A DNA stretch of 64,000 bases, from positions 372,001 through 436,000 of the forward strand of contig NZ_PIPQ01000002.1 of the NCBI RefSeq assembly GCF_003987015.1. Reading direction: 5' to 3'. A program made the position numbers and the translations under genes. The notes under the pieces were generated by a model, which did no database searches, was not told the origin of the DNA, and saw only the letters and a program-made list of their open reading frames with translations. This stretch comes from Aliidiomarina taiwanensis. GTDB lineage: Bacteria; Pseudomonadota; Gammaproteobacteria; Enterobacterales; Alteromonadaceae. Positions 19,699-29,051 of the stretch are shown here, piece after piece. Position 1 is the stretch's first letter, and each line of letters begins with the position of its first letter.

Positions 19699-20535
19699 AT
19701 GAAAGAAATACTAACCTGGTTCAGCGAAAACCAAGACATGCTTATCGCGTTTGGTATTAAAGCCTGTGTGGCTGTGCTCATTGTTATCGGTGGCTTTATT
19801 CTAGCCCGCGTCATTTCGGGCAGTATGATCAAACGCTTAGACAAAACCAGCATTGACAATATGGTGGTGTCCTTTCTGGCAGGTATTGTGCGAACCCTAA
19901 TTATTATTGCGGCGCTGCTTATGGCGCTGTCCCATGTGGGTGTGCAAACTACGTCCTTTATTGCCATTTTAGGTGCCGCTGGTTTAGCCATAGGTTTAGC
20001 CCTGCAAGGCTCCCTTTCGAACTTTGCTTCCGGTGTAATGATTATGATTTATCGCCCCTTTAAGTCCGGCGACTATGTGGACGCGGGCGGCATTGCCGGA
20101 ACCGTTCAGCGCATCGAATTGTTCACCACCATTCTAAAAACACCGGACAATAAAAAAGTCGTCGTACCGAACGCCCGTATTACTTCAGCGGCTATTACTA
20201 ACTTTTCGCACAACCCAACGCGCCGCGTCGACATGGTGTTTGGGGTGTCTTACGACGCTAATTTGCAAGAAACGAAGCAGCTGTTTCACGACCTGCTGAT
20301 GGCGGATGATCGGGTACTAAAAGACCCAGCACCCACGATTGCAGTGTCTGAGTTGGCGGACTCGTCGGTGAACTTTATTGTGCGCCCGTGGGTAAACAGT
20401 GCGGACTACTGGGGCGTGTACTGGGACTCGATGGAAAAATTCAAAGACGCGCTCGACAAGGCGGGCATTGGTATTCCATACCCGCAAATGGATGTTCATA
20501 TGCATCACAGTAGTGCAGAAAGCGAAGAAAAATAA
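19699..20535 (+). CDS. mscS: Small-conductance mechanosensitive channel MscS
   Basis: MscS opens under membrane tension to release osmolytes during hypo-osmotic shock. The 278-aa size fits the short E. coli-type channel. There are three membrane segments at about residues 15-38, 55-78 and 86-118. The pore helix has the Gly/Ala-rich pattern GAAGLAIGLALQGSLSNFASG, followed by RPFKSGDYVDAGG and the cytoplasmic vestibule (VVVPNARITSAAITNFS). AAAGGTGAA precedes the ATG. It may be read through from the gsp operon; its stop is 3 bases from convergent xseA. Confidence 0.95.
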   Translation: MKEILTWFSENQDMLIAFGIKACVAVLIVIGGFILARVISGSMIKRLDKTSIDNMVVSFLAGIVRTLIIIAALLMALSHVGVQTTSFIAILGAAGLAIGLALQGSLSNFASGVMIMIYRPFKSGDYVDAGGIAGTVQRIELFTTILKTPDNKKVVVPNARITSAAITNFSHNPTRRVDMVFGVSYDANLQETKQLFHDLLMADDRVLKDPAPTIAVSELADSSVNFIVRPWVNSADYWGVYWDSMEKFKDALDKAGIGIPYPQMDVHMHHSSAESEEK

Positions 20536-20538
20536 GCT

Positions 20539-21897
20539 TTAGTCTTTATGTGTCTGCTCCACTCGGCTGACCAAATGCCCTTGGCCCAGCCGAGTGGTAA
20601 TGAGCTGACCTGGTTTCACTTCGGTCGCGTCACGTACAAGTTGCTGCTGCTCGTCGAATGTCATCGAATAACCGCGGGCTAAGGTGTTGAGCGGGCTAAC
20701 AATATGCAAGGCTTGCTGCTGGGCCACAAAGTGCTTTTGTTTGTTTCGGACAAAGGCCCGCATGGCGTGCTGTAAGCGGTTTTGCAGTTGGCTTAAATTG
20801 CTCTTTAAACTTTGAATGTCCCGCTCAGGGTGTTGTTGCTGCAAACGGTGCAACAAACTGAGGTGCTGTTGGGTTTGCTGGCGTAGGCGTTGTTGCATAC
20901 TGCGCAGTAAGCGTTCATTCAGGCCGTCGAGCTGCTGCGACTGCTGTTCTATCCGGCGTTGCGGGTTTAAGGGCTGTAAACGCGCGTGTAAGTGCCGAAC
21001 CAAGGTTTGCTTCCCCTGAAACTGAGTATGCCAAGCTCTGACACTCCGCTGCTCAAGCTGTTGTAAATGGCGAGCATAGTGCTGCATATCTTGGCTTAAT
21101 AGCTCGGCTGCGGCAGAAGGAGTGGCCGCGCGTAAGTCTGCTACAAAGTCGGCTATGGTAAAGTCCACTTCATGGCCCACGGCACTGACTGTCGGTAAAG
21201 GACAGGCGGCAATATCCCGGGCTAAGCCTTCGTCATTAAAAGCCCACAAGTCTTCCAACGAACCGCCGCCACGGGTAATCAGCAGTGCGTCTACTTCGTT
21301 GCGCTGCACCGCCCGTGATAAGGCGTAGCGTAAAGCGCCAGGGGCTTCCTGCCCTTGAACTTGGGCCGGGTATACAATGACGTGCAAGCTCGGGTCGCGG
21401 CGCTGAAGCACCGACAGCACATCATGCAAAGCTGCTCCGGAAGGCGAGGTAATAACACCTAGTCTGCGGACGCGCTCAGGCAACGGCTTTTTTCGCTCTG
21501 GGGCGAACAGGCCTTCTGCCGCTAAAGCACGTTTTAATGCTTCAAACTGTTGTTGCAGTAAGCCTTCACCGGCGGGCTCTAAGTGTTCTACAATCAGCTG
21601 ATAATTGCCGCGGGGCTCGTACAAACTAATGCGACCCCGCACCATGACTTGCATGCCGGCATTAACAGGTACACGCACTCGCTGATTATTCCCCCGGAAC
21701 ATGGCACAGCTAATTTGCGCGTCATTGTCTTTTAAGCTGAAGTACCAATGGCCAGAGCCTGGGCGAGAAAAGTTGGATACTTCGCCCACCAACCAAACCT
21801 GACCCCATTGTTGCTCAAGCAAATGGCGCACCTCACGGTTTAACCGCGTGACCGTGTATATGTCGCGCTGTGCAGCAGCGGGGGGAGTGGTTATCAT
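20539..21897 (-). CDS. xseA: Exodeoxyribonuclease VII large subunit
   Basis: XseA is the catalytic subunit of ExoVII, a single-strand DNA nuclease in repair. The 452-aa product has the N-terminal OB fold (VWLVGEVSNFSRPGSGHWYFSLKD) and the central nuclease domain (LGVITSPSGAALHDV, ALLITRGGGSLEDLWAFNDE, VSAVGHEVDFTIADFVADLRA). A long Gln-rich coiled coil and a C-terminal ARGYSMTFD strand complete it. The ATG at 21897 has AAGGG 10 bases upstream; the frame is open to 21993, but those residues are not family-like. It diverges from guaB, as in many gammaproteobacteria. Confidence 0.96.
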   Translation of the reverse strand: MITTPPAAAQRDIYTVTRLNREVRHLLEQQWGQVWLVGEVSNFSRPGSGHWYFSLKDNDAQISCAMFRGNNQRVRVPVNAGMQVMVRGRISLYEPRGNYQLIVEHLEPAGEGLLQQQFEALKRALAAEGLFAPERKKPLPERVRRLGVITSPSGAALHDVLSVLQRRDPSLHVIVYPAQVQGQEAPGALRYALSRAVQRNEVDALLITRGGGSLEDLWAFNDEGLARDIAACPLPTVSAVGHEVDFTIADFVADLRAATPSAAAELLSQDMQHYARHLQQLEQRSVRAWHTQFQGKQTLVRHLHARLQPLNPQRRIEQQSQQLDGLNERLLRSMQQRLRQQTQQHLSLLHRLQQQHPERDIQSLKSNLSQLQNRLQHAMRAFVRNKQKHFVAQQQALHIVSPLNTLARGYSMTFDEQQQLVRDATEVKPGQLITTRLGQGHLVSRVEQTHKD

Positions 21898-21936
21898 GGT
21901 GTTACGACCCTTATACGAAGAATTTTCAAATTTTAG

Positions 21937-21965
21937 TTTACTGTATGCGTCGGAGTGAGTAAAAT
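21937..21965 (+). promoter_or_regulatory. Candidate sigma-70 promoter for guaBA
   Basis: TTTACT (21937-21942), a 17-base spacer and TAAAAT (21960-21965) lie 65 bases before the guaB ATG. Between them and the gene a short hairpin, CCACCT (21984-21989) with AGGTGG (22002-22007), could fold in the leader. I see no clear PurR box. Confidence 0.55.
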
Positions 21966-22003
21966 ACCGCCGCAACATTGTACCCACCTGCAATGCCCTC
22001 TAG

Positions 22004-23497
<1,494 letters not shown>

Positions 23498-23506
23498 TTG
23501 TTATCT

Positions 23507-23525
23507 GCGGCCAGTTTCTGGCCGC
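23507..23525. promoter_or_regulatory. Perfect hairpin between guaB and guaA
   Basis: GCGGCCAG, a 3-base TTT loop and CTGGCCGC form a GC-rich 8-bp stem in the 49-base gap between guaB and guaA. No T-run follows, so it is not a standard terminator. It could be an mRNA stability or processing element that sets the guaB:guaA ratio. Confidence 0.6.
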
Positions 23526-23546
23526 GCTTACTTTAAAGTGGACACC

Positions 23547-25124
23547 ATGACACAAGACATTCATCAGCATCGTATTCTCATTCTCGACTTTGGCTCTCAA
23601 TTTACGCAGCTTATTGCCCGCCGTGTGCGCGAAATTGGTGTGTACTGTGAGCTTTGGGACTGGGAAACCAACGAAGAAGAAATACGCAGCTTCAACCCTG
23701 ACGGAATAATCTTGTCGGGTGGCCCTGAAAGTGTCACAGAAGCAGGCTCGCCGCGCGCGCCGCAGTACGTATTCAACGCCGGCGTACCGCTTCTAGGCGT
23801 GTGCTACGGCATGCAAACCATGTCGGTACAACTAGGCGGAAAAGTGGAAGGCTCCACCGAGCGTGAATTTGGCCATGCCCGCGTAGAGCGTATGGGCGAA
23901 AGCGCATTTTTTGCCAACATTGAAGACGCCATAAGCGAGTCGGGTGCGCCATTACTCGACGTATGGATGAGCCATGGCGACAAAGTCATTGAAATTCCGG
24001 AAGGTTTTACCACCATTGCGAAAACTGAGCATTGCCCCCATGCGGCAATAGCCAATGAAGAAAAGCGTTTTTACGGCGTGCAGTTCCATCCAGAAGTAAC
24101 GCACACCAAGCAGGGCTTGCGTATGCTAGAGCACTTCGTTGTAGACATTTGTGGCTGTGAAAAGCATTGGACTCCGGCTTCCATTATTGACGACGCTATT
24201 GCCCGCATTAAAGAGCAAGTGGGCGACGGTAAAGTCATTCTTGGCTTATCGGGTGGGGTAGACTCCTCGGTTACCGCCATGTTGCTTCACCGTGCCATTG
24301 GCAAGCAGCTTACCTGTGTATTTGTGGACAATGGCTTGCTGCGCCTGAATGAGGGCCAACAGGTTATGGACATGTTTGGTGACCACTTCGGTTTAAACAT
24401 TATTAAAGTCGACGCAGAAGAGCGCTTCTTGTCGGCCCTTGCTGGCACCAGCGAGCCAGAAGCCAAACGTAAAATTATTGGCCGTGTGTTTATCGAAGTA
24501 TTCGACGAGCAAGCCAAAGAGCTCACAGACGTGAATTGGCTGGCGCAAGGAACCATTTACCCCGACGTGATCGAGTCAGCAGGCTCGAAAACAGGGAAAG
24601 CGCAAGTGATTAAGTCGCATCACAATGTGGGCGGCCTTCCAGAAGACATGAAAATGGGCTTGGTAGAGCCACTGCGCGAGCTATTTAAAGACGAAGTGCG
24701 CAAAATTGGACTTGAACTCGGCTTACCTTACGACATGCTGTACCGCCACCCTTTCCCAGGGCCAGGTTTAGGTGTACGGGTATTAGGGGAAGTAAAGAAA
24801 GAGTACTGCGACCTATTACGCCGTGCCGACGCCATTTTCATTGAAGAACTATACAAAGCCGACCTATACCACAAAGTCAGCCAGGCTTTCGCTGTGTTCT
24901 TGCCAGTGAAAAGTGTGGGCGTTATGGGCGATGCCCGAAAATACGACTGGGTTATTGCCGTGCGCGCGGTTGAAACCATCGACTTTATGACAGCACGTTG
25001 GGCCCACTTACCGTACGAGCTATTAGAGCGCGTTTCTAACCGCATTATCAATGAAATCGACGGCATTTCACGGGTGGTGTACGACATTTCAGGCAAGCCA
25101 CCTGCCACCATTGAGTGGGAGTAA
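23547..25124 (+). CDS. guaA: GMP synthase (glutamine-hydrolysing)
   Basis: GuaA converts XMP to GMP using ATP and glutamine. The ATG at 23547 gives 525 aa, the E. coli length. The N-terminal class I glutaminase has GVCYGMQTM (nucleophile Cys) and the FHPEVTHT His/Glu pair. The PP-loop ATP pyrophosphatase motif [11 protein letters not shown] follows, and the C-terminal dimerisation domain ends [12 protein letters not shown]. An in-frame GTG at 23538 is less likely. Second gene of guaBA. Confidence 0.98.
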   Translation: MTQDIHQHRILILDFGSQFTQLIARRVREIGVYCELWDWETNEEEIRSFNPDGIILSGGPESVTEAGSPRAPQYVFNAGVPLLGVCYGMQTMSVQLGGKVEGSTEREFGHARVERMGESAFFANIEDAISESGAPLLDVWMSHGDKVIEIPEGFTTIAKTEHCPHAAIANEEKRFYGVQFHPEVTHTKQGLRMLEHFVVDICGCEKHWTPASIIDDAIARIKEQVGDGKVILGLSGGVDSSVTAMLLHRAIGKQLTCVFVDNGLLRLNEGQQVMDMFGDHFGLNIIKVDAEERFLSALAGTSEPEAKRKIIGRVFIEVFDEQAKELTDVNWLAQGTIYPDVIESAGSKTGKAQVIKSHHNVGGLPEDMKMGLVEPLRELFKDEVRKIGLELGLPYDMLYRHPFPGPGLGVRVLGEVKKEYCDLLRRADAIFIEELYKADLYHKVSQAFAVFLPVKSVGVMGDARKYDWVIAVRAVETIDFMTARWAHLPYELLERVSNRIINEIDGISRVVYDISGKPPATIEWE

Positions 25125-25133
25125 GTGACCCAT

Positions 25134-25177
25134 AGGAACTGCTTGCCAAGAACACTGTTATCTTGCATGCAGTTCCT
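25134..25177. terminator. Long imperfect hairpin downstream of guaA
   Basis: AGGAACTGC (25134-25142) pairs perfectly with GCAGTTCCT (25169-25177). Inside, TGC/GCA and AAGA/TCTT continue the stem past a T-T mismatch and a bulged C, giving about 16 bp around a 9-base loop. No T-tract follows on the plus strand, so its role as a guaA terminator or 3'-end stabiliser is inferred. Confidence 0.45.
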
Positions 25178-25219
25178 GTACTTTATTAGGTAACTTACTA
25201 TTAATTGAGAGAAATGCAG

Positions 25220-26632
25220 ATGAATGCAGAGCTAGGTTGGCTTAGCTTATTGCCTTCTTTATTGGCCATTTTAGTGGCTATTATAAGCCGGCGTGTTATT
25301 TGGGCCTTACTAGGCGGTGTTATTTTTGCGTATGGCTTACTATATAGCCCAGACCTAAGCACAGCCGCACTAGCTGCGGGTGAAGGCTTATACGGTACCT
25401 TGGTGGACCCAGGTAACCTCATGCTGTGGGGGTTTACTTTAGCGATTGGCGCCCTGTTTGGGGTGCTAGAGCAAGGCGGCACCTTCGGTAGCTTTGTGCA
25501 GGCGCTGGAAAATAAACAATGGGTGCATAGTCGCAAGCGCGCTCGTTTGTTTACTTGGGTATTGGGGGTGATTGTATTTATCGAATCCAACGTGTCCATT
25601 ATGACCTCGGGCACCACGTCTCGCCCTGTGTACGACCGCTTGGGTATTTCCCGGCAAAAACTTGCCTACATTATCGACTCCACTTGTGCGCCTGTCTGTA
25701 TTCTGATTCCGCTTAATGCTTGGGGCGCGTTTAACCTCGGCCTCATTGGCCAGCAGGAAGTAGAGCAGCCGCTTATGGTGTTTGCGGGCTCTGTACTCCT
25801 AAATGCTTATGCTATTTTTGCCTTATTCTTAGCCCTGTGGGTGGCGTGGACCGGCTGGACCATAGGCCCCATGAAAGCCTACGAATTAACCGCACAAGAC
25901 GACTATGCTAAGCGTCAAAGTACCACCAAAGCAGCGCCTGATGCAGTGAATAAAGGGGCTGTCGCCACCGTTATTCTAAGCCTTGTCAGTATGGTTGTGC
26001 TGGTGCCGGCCATGTTGGTGTATACGGGCGACGGCAAATTGGTGGCAGGCAGCGGCATGTTCAGTGTGTTTGTGGCTATTTATGCTGCGCTTTTTATAGC
26101 CATCGTGGGCACCCTAGTGTCGATTCCAAATTCTGTGGGAAATGTCGTGCGAGGCATAGTACGCGGAGCGCGAGACATTTTGCCGCTGGCTGTTATTCTT
26201 TGGCTAGCGATTGCGCTTGGCGATGTTACGAAAAGCCTCGGCACGGGCGACTATTTAACAGGCCTGCTAAACACATCCGTGCCCTTTATGCTTATCCCTG
26301 TTTTAGTGTTTATTCTCTCGGGTATAACGGCTTTTGCCATTGGCTCGAGCTGGGGCACCTTTGCTTTAATGATTCCGTTGGCCGTCCCTTTGGCGTTAGG
26401 ATTAGGCATTCCGGTGCCTTTACTGATTGGTGCGGCACTTGCTGGGGGAATTTTTGGCGACCATGCTTCGCCAATTAGTGACACCACTATCATGGCGTCC
26501 TTGGCCTCAGGCTCTGACCATATTGCCCATGTGCGCACACAGCTACCCTATGCGCTGCTGGCCGCCGCAGCGACCATAGTGTTTTACTTGCTGGCAGGTA
26601 TGTTTGTTGAAGTGACCCGTGTGGCAAGCTAG
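25220..26632 (+). CDS. NhaC-family Na+/H+ antiporter
   Basis: A polytopic inner-membrane antiporter, probably exporting Na+ in exchange for H+, as expected for a marine bacterium. The 470-aa product has about 11-12 hydrophobic segments. NhaC/YfkN-like features are VFIESNVSIMTSGTTSRPVYD near residue 120, IDSTCAPVCILIPLNAWGAF, and a late GSSWGTFALMIPLAVPLA with GDHASPISDTTIMASLAS. The ATG at 25220 has GAGAGA 7 bases upstream; an upstream TTG (25205) and ATG (25214) are weaker. The substrate ion is inferred from the family, not proven. Confidence 0.85.
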   Translation: MNAELGWLSLLPSLLAILVAIISRRVIWALLGGVIFAYGLLYSPDLSTAALAAGEGLYGTLVDPGNLMLWGFTLAIGALFGVLEQGGTFGSFVQALENKQWVHSRKRARLFTWVLGVIVFIESNVSIMTSGTTSRPVYDRLGISRQKLAYIIDSTCAPVCILIPLNAWGAFNLGLIGQQEVEQPLMVFAGSVLLNAYAIFALFLALWVAWTGWTIGPMKAYELTAQDDYAKRQSTTKAAPDAVNKGAVATVILSLVSMVVLVPAMLVYTGDGKLVAGSGMFSVFVAIYAALFIAIVGTLVSIPNSVGNVVRGIVRGARDILPLAVILWLAIALGDVTKSLGTGDYLTGLLNTSVPFMLIPVLVFILSGITAFAIGSSWGTFALMIPLAVPLALGLGIPVPLLIGAALAGGIFGDHASPISDTTIMASLASGSDHIAHVRTQLPYALLAAAATIVFYLLAGMFVEVTRVAS

Positions 26633-26644
26633 GAACATCAGGGA

Positions 26645-27157
26645 ATGAACAGCAAACAGACAACAGACAGCCTAGCGCAAGCGGACGCATACTTTATGCA
26701 ACAAGCCATGGCGGAAGCACAAGCAGCAGAAGCCATTGGCGAGGTGCCGGTTGGGGCTGTGGCTGTGTATCAAGGGGAGATTATTGCGCGGGGGCATAAC
26801 CGAGTTATTACCGACCTCGACCCGTCTGCTCATGCGGAAATGGTGACCCTACGTGCTGCGGCGAAAGCTTTGGGTAATTACCGGCTAGGTGACGTCACTT
26901 TGTATGTCACCTTAGAGCCCTGCTCTATGTGTGCCGGGTTGTTAGTGCATAGTCGCATTCAGCGATTAGTGTTTGCCGCGCGGGACCCGAAAGCAGGGGC
27001 AGCGGGCAGTGTGCTCAGTATTACCCAACACCCAAAGCTAAACCATCAGGTAGACATAACCGAAGGGTTGTTTGCAGAGGAATGCTCCAACATGCTGAGC
27101 GAGTTTTTCCGGCTACGGCGTGCTGCTAAGAAGCGTCTTCGTCAACAGCAAAGTTAA
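26645..27157 (+). CDS. tadA: tRNA-specific adenosine deaminase
   Basis: TadA converts A34 to inosine in tRNA-Arg(ACG), an essential wobble modification. The 170-aa product has the cytidine-deaminase zinc site HAE (SAHAEMVTLRAAAK) plus PCSMC about 30 residues later, and the tRNA-specific GEVPVGAV and ARDPKAGAAGS motifs. AGGA lies 9 bases before the ATG. Its last 32 bases overlap a possible small convergent gene (27126-27329). Confidence 0.96.
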   Translation: MNSKQTTDSLAQADAYFMQQAMAEAQAAEAIGEVPVGAVAVYQGEIIARGHNRVITDLDPSAHAEMVTLRAAAKALGNYRLGDVTLYVTLEPCSMCAGLLVHSRIQRLVFAARDPKAGAAGSVLSITQHPKLNHQVDITEGLFAEECSNMLSEFFRLRRAAKKRLRQQQS

Positions 27158-27329
27158 TGTAGTCTGGGTCTAAACATACATTACCCGTGTGGCTTCTTTC
27201 GTGCACTTCATTCAAGTAAAACCACTTCCGCTTTCGCTCCATAACCCGGTGACTTAAAGCGCGAAGTTTTTGGTGGCGACGCTCATTCCGCTTTTGCTTA
27301 TACAAAGGCCGATGTCCTGCTTTAGGCAT
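27126..27329 (-). CDS. Possible 67-aa basic protein, unknown
   Basis: I do not recognise this product. The N-terminal two thirds are very basic and aromatic (KQKRNERRHQKLRALSHR, KRKWFYLNE), and the end is acidic (YINFAVDEDAS), a composition seen in small nucleic-acid-binding proteins. In favour of a real gene are an ATG with AGG 8 bases upstream, its position downstream of mltF on the same strand, and the lack of another gene in the 258-base tadA-mltF gap. Against it are its small size and the 32-base overlap with tadA. Confidence 0.45.
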   Translation of the reverse strand: MPKAGHRPLYKQKRNERRHQKLRALSHRVMERKRKWFYLNEVHERSHTGNVCLDPDYINFAVDEDAS

Positions 27330-27389
27330 GAAAGGTACCTATTTGCCGCATGTTGTATGTGTAGTTCTAGCAAGTCTTTCCGCAATTTG

Positions 27390-27408
27390 CCAGCACAAAA
27401 AGTGCTGG
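27390..27408 (-). terminator. Hairpin just downstream of mltF
   Basis: CCAGCAC-AAAAA-GTGCTGG forms a 7-bp stem (loop TTTTT on the minus strand) about 6 bases after the mltF stop. No T-run follows on the minus strand, so termination would be weak and read-through into the small downstream gene is possible. Confidence 0.4.
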
Positions 27409-27414
27409 TGAAGC

Positions 27415-28881
27415 TTAATCGGCTAACACACCAGAGGCAGCCTCAGGGTAAGGAATACGCCCCTGTTCATCGAGCCACTTTAAGGTGTCGTAATAGCGGC
27501 GAATATTCCCTACATAACGAACTGGTTCGTCGCCGCGTGCATAGCCGTATTGAGTGGTGCGGTAAAACTGCTTTTGTCGCAGTAACGGCAAGCGTTCGCG
27601 CACGTCTATCCAGTAGTCGGGGTTGCCGCCTTGGCGTTCGGTAATAATACGGGCGTCGTTTAAATGACCCATGCCCACGTTATAGGCAGCAAGGGCAAAC
27701 CAGGTGCGATCTGGCTCGGTAATGCGGGCCGGAATACGCTGGTGCAAAAGCGCCAAGTAGCGGGCACCACCACGAATACTTTCCTCCGGGTCTAGGCGGC
27801 TACGCACACCCATAGCATGGGCAGTAGGGAGGGTGAGCATCATTAATCCTCGTACGCCGGTTGGCGAGCGTGCCCAAGGGTCCCACAGAGACTCCTGATA
27901 GCTCACCGCGGCGAGTAAACGCCAGTCGAGGCCACCTGCATAGCGTTGAAACATGTCCAAATACTTAGGCAAGGTGTGTTCTACCGCAGCAATAAAAAGC
28001 TGCGTGTCTACATAGTTAAACTCTTGCACATGGCCAAAGTAGCGGTCGGTCAGTTTGGCGATATGGCCCGTGTTATGTTGGCTACCAATGTACTCAATGG
28101 CCGAAGCATAGAGGCTGTCGTCACTTTCGTTTGGGAACACCCAGGCCAGAGGCACCTTGTCGCGGACTGTAAAGGCAATACTTAAGTCGGGATAATACCT
28201 GCGCCTAATATTTAAATGGTGCGAGTCCACAATGGCAAAATCTATTTCTTCGGCCATCACTTGGTCGAGTAACTCGTCGGCGTCATATAAATGTGTGCTG
28301 GACCAGTTTAAATGAGGGTGTAGGGTGCTAATACGACGTAACAATTCTTCGTGACTGCTGTCGCTCACCACCCGAATACGGCCTTGTACCTGGCTCCAGT
28401 CGCGGGGGCGGTCGCGGGTGCCTTGTTTATATACCAGCTTTTGTTCAATAAAGTTGTACGGAGGGCTGAAGCGTAAGTTGTCACGACGCATGGCGGTGAC
28501 ATCGAGCCCTGCCGCTAAAAAGTCCACTTGCTTGTGTTCTAACAAGGTCCAAAGTTGGCGTATGTCCAGCACCTGCGTAACTTCTAGTTGTACGCCCAGC
28601 TGCTTTGCCAAGCCGTTGGCTAAATCATATTCAAAGCCACCGCGCAGACCATTACGCTCTTGGAAGTTGGTTGGGGTCATCAGGGTGCCAATGCGGAGTT
28701 CACCGCGCTCAAGCACGTGGCGCAAGCGGCTGTGCTCAATGGGCTCAGGCGCGAAAATATTGAGCCACAAAGGAATGATCATGACCAAGCCAAGCACGGT
28801 AGCAGCGCGAAGAATTCTAAATAAAACAACGCGATGCGCTGGTTGTAGACCTTGCTTAGTAGGTGAAGAATCAGATGCCAT
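27415..28881 (-). CDS. mltF: Membrane-bound lytic murein transglycosylase F
   Basis: MltF cleaves peptidoglycan glycan strands to 1,6-anhydro ends and is attached to the envelope. The 488-aa product has an N-terminal membrane anchor at about residues 24-43. A solute-binding-like domain follows (LRIGTLMTPTNF, GFEYDLANGLAKQLGV), then a C-terminal SLT domain with the catalytic Glu in SYQESLWDP and the GVRGLMMLT and FALAAYNVGMGH motifs. I chose ATG 28881 over an in-frame GTG at 28887. Diverges from purL across 170 bases, a common arrangement. Confidence 0.95.
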   Translation of the reverse strand: MASDSSPTKQGLQPAHRVVLFRILRAATVLGLVMIIPLWLNIFAPEPIEHSRLRHVLERGELRIGTLMTPTNFQERNGLRGGFEYDLANGLAKQLGVQLEVTQVLDIRQLWTLLEHKQVDFLAAGLDVTAMRRDNLRFSPPYNFIEQKLVYKQGTRDRPRDWSQVQGRIRVVSDSSHEELLRRISTLHPHLNWSSTHLYDADELLDQVMAEEIDFAIVDSHHLNIRRRYYPDLSIAFTVRDKVPLAWVFPNESDDSLYASAIEYIGSQHNTGHIAKLTDRYFGHVQEFNYVDTQLFIAAVEHTLPKYLDMFQRYAGGLDWRLLAAVSYQESLWDPWARSPTGVRGLMMLTLPTAHAMGVRSRLDPEESIRGGARYLALLHQRIPARITEPDRTWFALAAYNVGMGHLNDARIITERQGGNPDYWIDVRERLPLLRQKQFYRTTQYGYARGDEPVRYVGNIRRYYDTLKWLDEQGRIPYPEAASGVLAD

Positions 28882-29051
28882 ACACACTCAGTTAATCATT
28901 TCATTTACAATATTTATACCATTTAAGCGAAAGAAGTGCAGGCTTATCTGCTTGCATATTTGCCACAATGTTTGTTGTCGCAAAGTGTTGGAGAAATCAG
29001 TATACTATTGCGCCATCTAAAGTATCCCAGAATTTACCTGGAGCCGGACCT

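Noticed and set aside
19461-19991. 176-aa minus-strand frame opposite gspN and mscS
   Set aside because: It crosses two well-supported genes in the opposite sense and shows no domain or ribosome site.
27270-27644. 124-aa plus-strand frame between tadA and mltF
   Set aside because: Most of it is antisense to the conserved C-terminus of mltF, and no ribosome site is seen.
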